Positions 6,472 to 8,632 of a stretch of 8,632 nucleotides of DNA are shown one piece after another; position 1 is the first letter of the stretch; the number at the start of each line of letters is the position of its first letter. Where the stretch lies: NCBI GenBank assembly GCA_964471235.1, contig CAYYGL010000203.1:1-8632 (forward strand). The letters are read 5' to 3'. The notes under the pieces are model-generated. The model was given only the letters and a program-made list of their open reading frames with translations, had not been told where the DNA came from and did no database searches. Position numbers and translations under genes: made by a program. The DNA comes from CAYYGL01 sp964471235 (GTDB taxonomy: Bacteria > Calditrichota > Calditrichia > RBG-13-44-9 > J075).

Positions 6472-6522
6472 CAGGCTTAATTTCCTTTCCCATTGATTTA
6501 AAATGAAGCCATTTTGTTAAAC

Positions 6523-6543
6523 CGTGAAACGTAAAATGTAAAA
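6523..6543. repeat. Short heptamer tandem run (CGTRAAA-like)
   Basis: Three adjacent heptamers read CGTGAAA, CGTAAAA and TGTAAAA between the AhpD-like gene and the S8 protease gene. Imperfect 7-bp runs of this kind occur between genes in many environmental bacterial genomes, from memory. With only three copies it may be chance in AT-rich DNA. On the minus strand it lies about 50 nt upstream of the AhpD-like start, so it sits where that gene's promoter would be expected. Confidence 0.3.
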
Positions 6544-6617
6544 TCGAAATTCTACGAGAGAAGTATATTTTCTATCCTCATCTGCCAATCATGCGTCCAG
6601 CTCGGCACCTGATTTAT

Positions 6618-8632
6618 TCAACGAAGGAGAACCATTTCTCTCGTCTGTACAAACTCATCTCCTACCTTCAGCCGGTAGAGATACACACCGCTGGATACCG
6701 GCATACCGGCATCATCGGTACCATCCCAGCGTACGGTATAGCTCCCGGGTGCCATCCGTTTGTTTACCAGCGTTTTTACTTCCCTTCCAAGCAGATCGTA
6801 AACGACAAATCGAACCATTCCGACTTTCCCAATCCGAAATCTAAAATTGGTTCCCGGGTTAAACGGGTTGGGATAATTCTGAGTAAGAGAAAATTTGTAT
6901 GGAACTTTCCGGTCGGTGTCAATATTCACCAGCGCGCCCAGGTACACATCGTCAATAAACCAGTCGTCATTGGGAAAATTTCCGGCACCGCCGGTGCTGC
7001 GGAAACGCACCTGAAACTGGTGGTGAAAGAATGTACCGTTTCCGCCGGAAACCGTATCCAGCGCAATCACTTCCTCCTGAAAGGGAACAAGCGTGGTGCC
7101 CGGGTAGGCTTTCACTTCCCGCCACTCACCCAGGTCGTTCTTAAAATACACCCGGAGACTGTCGCCAACTTCCGGTGCATTACCGTTCCCCTGTGGCTGG
7201 TACCAGTAGCGCAGCACCACCCCGGCGCCGGCCATTTCGCTTAAATCCAGCGGCTTCAGGTCTATGATATCCTCTCCGTTGGGCATTCCGTTTAAATTTA
7301 GCGCATAAGGGGCGCTCGGGGGACTCTCCGCGCGGTCGTTCACCTCCGTGGTGGTGGTCAACCAGACGCCGGGATTGGGATCGCCCGCCGCGGCAAACGT
7401 CTCCTGGATGGGCAAACTAAGGGGCGTACCCAATGTGGCAGTAGAAGCGCTTTCATGAACCGGGTTCTCGTTATCCACTGCGGTCAGGCGCCAGTTATAA
7501 TATCCCGGCTGCGCCGGCACATAACTTGCGGAATCCAACCGACCGGTATCCGCAGGAGTGCGCTGAAAAGTAAATACCGGCACATCATTTTGATACAGGT
7601 GGATACCGGCAAAATCATCCATCGGGGTGCCATCCGCATTGGCAGCCGGATTCACCCAGGTGAAAAACACCTGTTGTTGATTACCGGATACGCTAAACTG
7701 AACCGGCGGATTGGGAATTGGTGAGCCGCCGGCAATCCAGCCTGCTGTAACCGATTCGCCGGGAAATCCGCTGCTATCTACCCGGGCATATATTTCGTAA
7801 CCGTAAAATTGACCATCAGTCAATCCATTATCCAGGTACTGCCCGCTACCGCCGGGAACCGAATCAATTAACGCTCCATCCCGCTTAATAAAAATGGTAA
7901 AAGCATCCGCTTGCAGGGTATCACCGTTTATCAGATGAGTGGGATCAGTCCAGGTGAGCAACATGGAATGTGGAGTCTGGTAATCGCTATAAGCAGAGAA
8001 GTCAGCCGGGGGTTCCGGGGCGCCCAGGCTCTGAAAAGCTGCCCAGACATCAATAAGCCCCATTCCAAAGGTGTTGTCCTCCCCGGGGATATTATCCGCC
8101 GGGGTTTCCCGGGCAGTTTGATAGAGGGCTAATTTGATTTGGGCGCCGGTAAGCTGAGGAGCAGCCTGTTTGAGGAGGGCGATGGCACCCACCACATGGG
8201 GGCATGCCATGGAAGTGCCGGTCTTATTCCCGTAACCGCCCCCGGGGACTGCCGAACGCACGCCCACTGCCGGGGCGCTGGCTTCCGGCTTTATCCATTG
8301 TGAGCCCACCCCGCCACAGCGCGAGGGTCCTTTGCTGGTATTCACGTAAGCCGGTAAATCCGGCACCAGGGCATTCACGCCCCCGGTAGCAAAGGTATTC
8401 ACCAGGGTGGTATTAATGTTTTTGGGTCGGGTGATGGTGGAAGAATTGGGCGGACCGCCCTGGTTGCCGGCGGAAAATACGATGGCGATTCCGGCAGCTT
8501 CAACAGCGGTAAAAGCCGCTTCATAAATGGGGTTGCAATCCCCGGCGGTGGGGTCCTGCCAGGAACAGCCGATGGCATCGGGCATATCATCAATGGTATT
8601 GGGGTCGCCATCGGGGTTCATTGCCCACTGGT
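6618..8632 (-). CDS. Secreted S8 (subtilisin-like) serine protease with FN3 and C-terminal sorting domains, 5' end outside window
   Basis: Endopeptidase of the subtilase family, closest in pattern to bacillopeptidase F-like members. The frame runs off the window edge (QWAMNPDG is read through the first ATG at 8619-8621), so signal peptide, propeptide, catalytic Asp and His lie outside. Numbering from that Met: SAGNQGG contains the oxyanion-hole Asn53, and GTSMACPHVVGA the nucleophile Ser137. The catalytic domain ends near 198 (GMGLIDVWAAF). Two fibronectin type III-like domains follow (about 203-296 and 303-398), then a jelly-roll/MAM-like domain (about 405-562, ending DDWFIDDVYLG). Last comes a sorting domain (577-667) with NYPNPFNP, VYDLLGREVKTL, GVYLYRL and a basic end, as in cargo of the type IX secretion system. 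Cysteines at 19, 29, 102 and 140 could form disulfides. It probably digests protein outside the cell or at its surface. It is upstream of the AhpD-like gene on the same strand, 146 nt apart. Confidence 0.9.
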   Translation of the reverse strand, partial: QWAMNPDGDPNTIDDMPDAIGCSWQDPTAGDCNPIYEAAFTAVEAAGIAIVFSAGNQGGPPNSSTITRPKNINTTLVNTFATGGVNALVPDLPAYVNTSKGPSRCGGVGSQWIKPEASAPAVGVRSAVPGGGYGNKTGTSMACPHVVGAIALLKQAAPQLTGAQIKLALYQTARETPADNIPGEDNTFGMGLIDVWAAFQSLGAPEPPADFSAYSDYQTPHSMLLTWTDPTHLINGDTLQADAFTIFIKRDGALIDSVPGGSGQYLDNGLTDGQFYGYEIYARVDSSGFPGESVTAGWIAGGSPIPNPPVQFSVSGNQQQVFFTWVNPAANADGTPMDDFAGIHLYQNDVPVFTFQRTPADTGRLDSASYVPAQPGYYNWRLTAVDNENPVHESASTATLGTPLSLPIQETFAAAGDPNPGVWLTTTTEVNDRAESPPSAPYALNLNGMPNGEDIIDLKPLDLSEMAGAGVVLRYWYQPQGNGNAPEVGDSLRVYFKNDLGEWREVKAYPGTTLVPFQEEVIALDTVSGGNGTFFHHQFQVRFRSTGGAGNFPNDDWFIDDVYLGALVNIDTDRKVPYKFSLTQNYPNPFNPGTNFRFRIGKVGMVRFVVYDLLGREVKTLVNKRMAPGSYTVRWDGTDDAGMPVSSGVYLYRLKVGDEFVQTREMVLLR

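Noticed and set aside
6591..7244. Long plus-strand ORF of 217 codons
   Set aside because: It is antisense to the sorting and jelly-roll domains of the S8 protease, which have clear family motifs.
1..8632. CRISPR arrays, tRNA or rRNA genes, riboswitches, transposase genes
   Set aside because: No regularly spaced repeats, cloverleaf-like or rRNA-like stretches, or transposase motifs were seen by eye on either strand.

Overview
The window looks like a chromosomal segment from a bacterium of the FCB (Fibrobacteres-Chlorobi-Bacteroidetes) superphylum, of the Calditrichaeota/Ignavibacteria/KSB1 type. The main evidence is the C-terminal NYPNPFNP-type secretion/sorting domain on a secreted subtilase (type IX secretion system style), with a signal-peptide-bearing M1 metallopeptidase and moderate base composition. 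Species-level placement is not possible from this sequence.

Layout. Bases 1-412 are non-coding and hold two palindromic repeats: a perfect 13-bp hairpin at 8-37 and a degenerate inverted-repeat element at 177-348. A plus-strand pair follows: a secreted M1-family zinc aminopeptidase (413-2557) and, 72 nt on, a six-helix membrane protein of unknown function (2630-3520). Bases 3521-4396 contain no intact gene. They hold minus-strand debris: a DUF5615 (PIN-like toxin) fragment with no start codon and no C-terminus, a start-less open segment in another frame, and an RHS/YD-repeat-like fragment. The rest is minus-strand: a secreted, possibly outer-membrane protein of unknown function (4397-5452), a 455-nt spacer, an AhpD-like peroxidase-related protein (5908-6471), and the 3' part of a large secreted S8 protease (6618 to beyond the window edge).

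The most interesting item is the AhpD-like gene. Read conventionally it is two ORFs that abut exactly in one frame, split by a TGA. The TGA lies where the family has the second cysteine of its redox CxxC motif, giving C-H-Y-(UGA), with the family's Glu and His at the expected spacing. Starting 10 nt after the UGA, the RNA can fold a 7-bp stem with a GGG loop, at the position and with the loop G expected of a bacterial SECIS element. I therefore call one 187-residue selenoprotein with a CxxU active site rather than two ORFs or a pseudogene. AhpD-like selenoproteins have been reported before, mainly from metagenomes, so the class is not new, but automated annotation would normally split or discard this gene.

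The genes do not form one pathway. M1 peptidase plus membrane protein look like an operon. The two secreted proteases suggest a proteolytic, protein-scavenging lifestyle. The AhpD-like protein is probably a thiol/selenol redox enzyme. The debris zone between the converging gene sets looks like a place where fragments accumulate.
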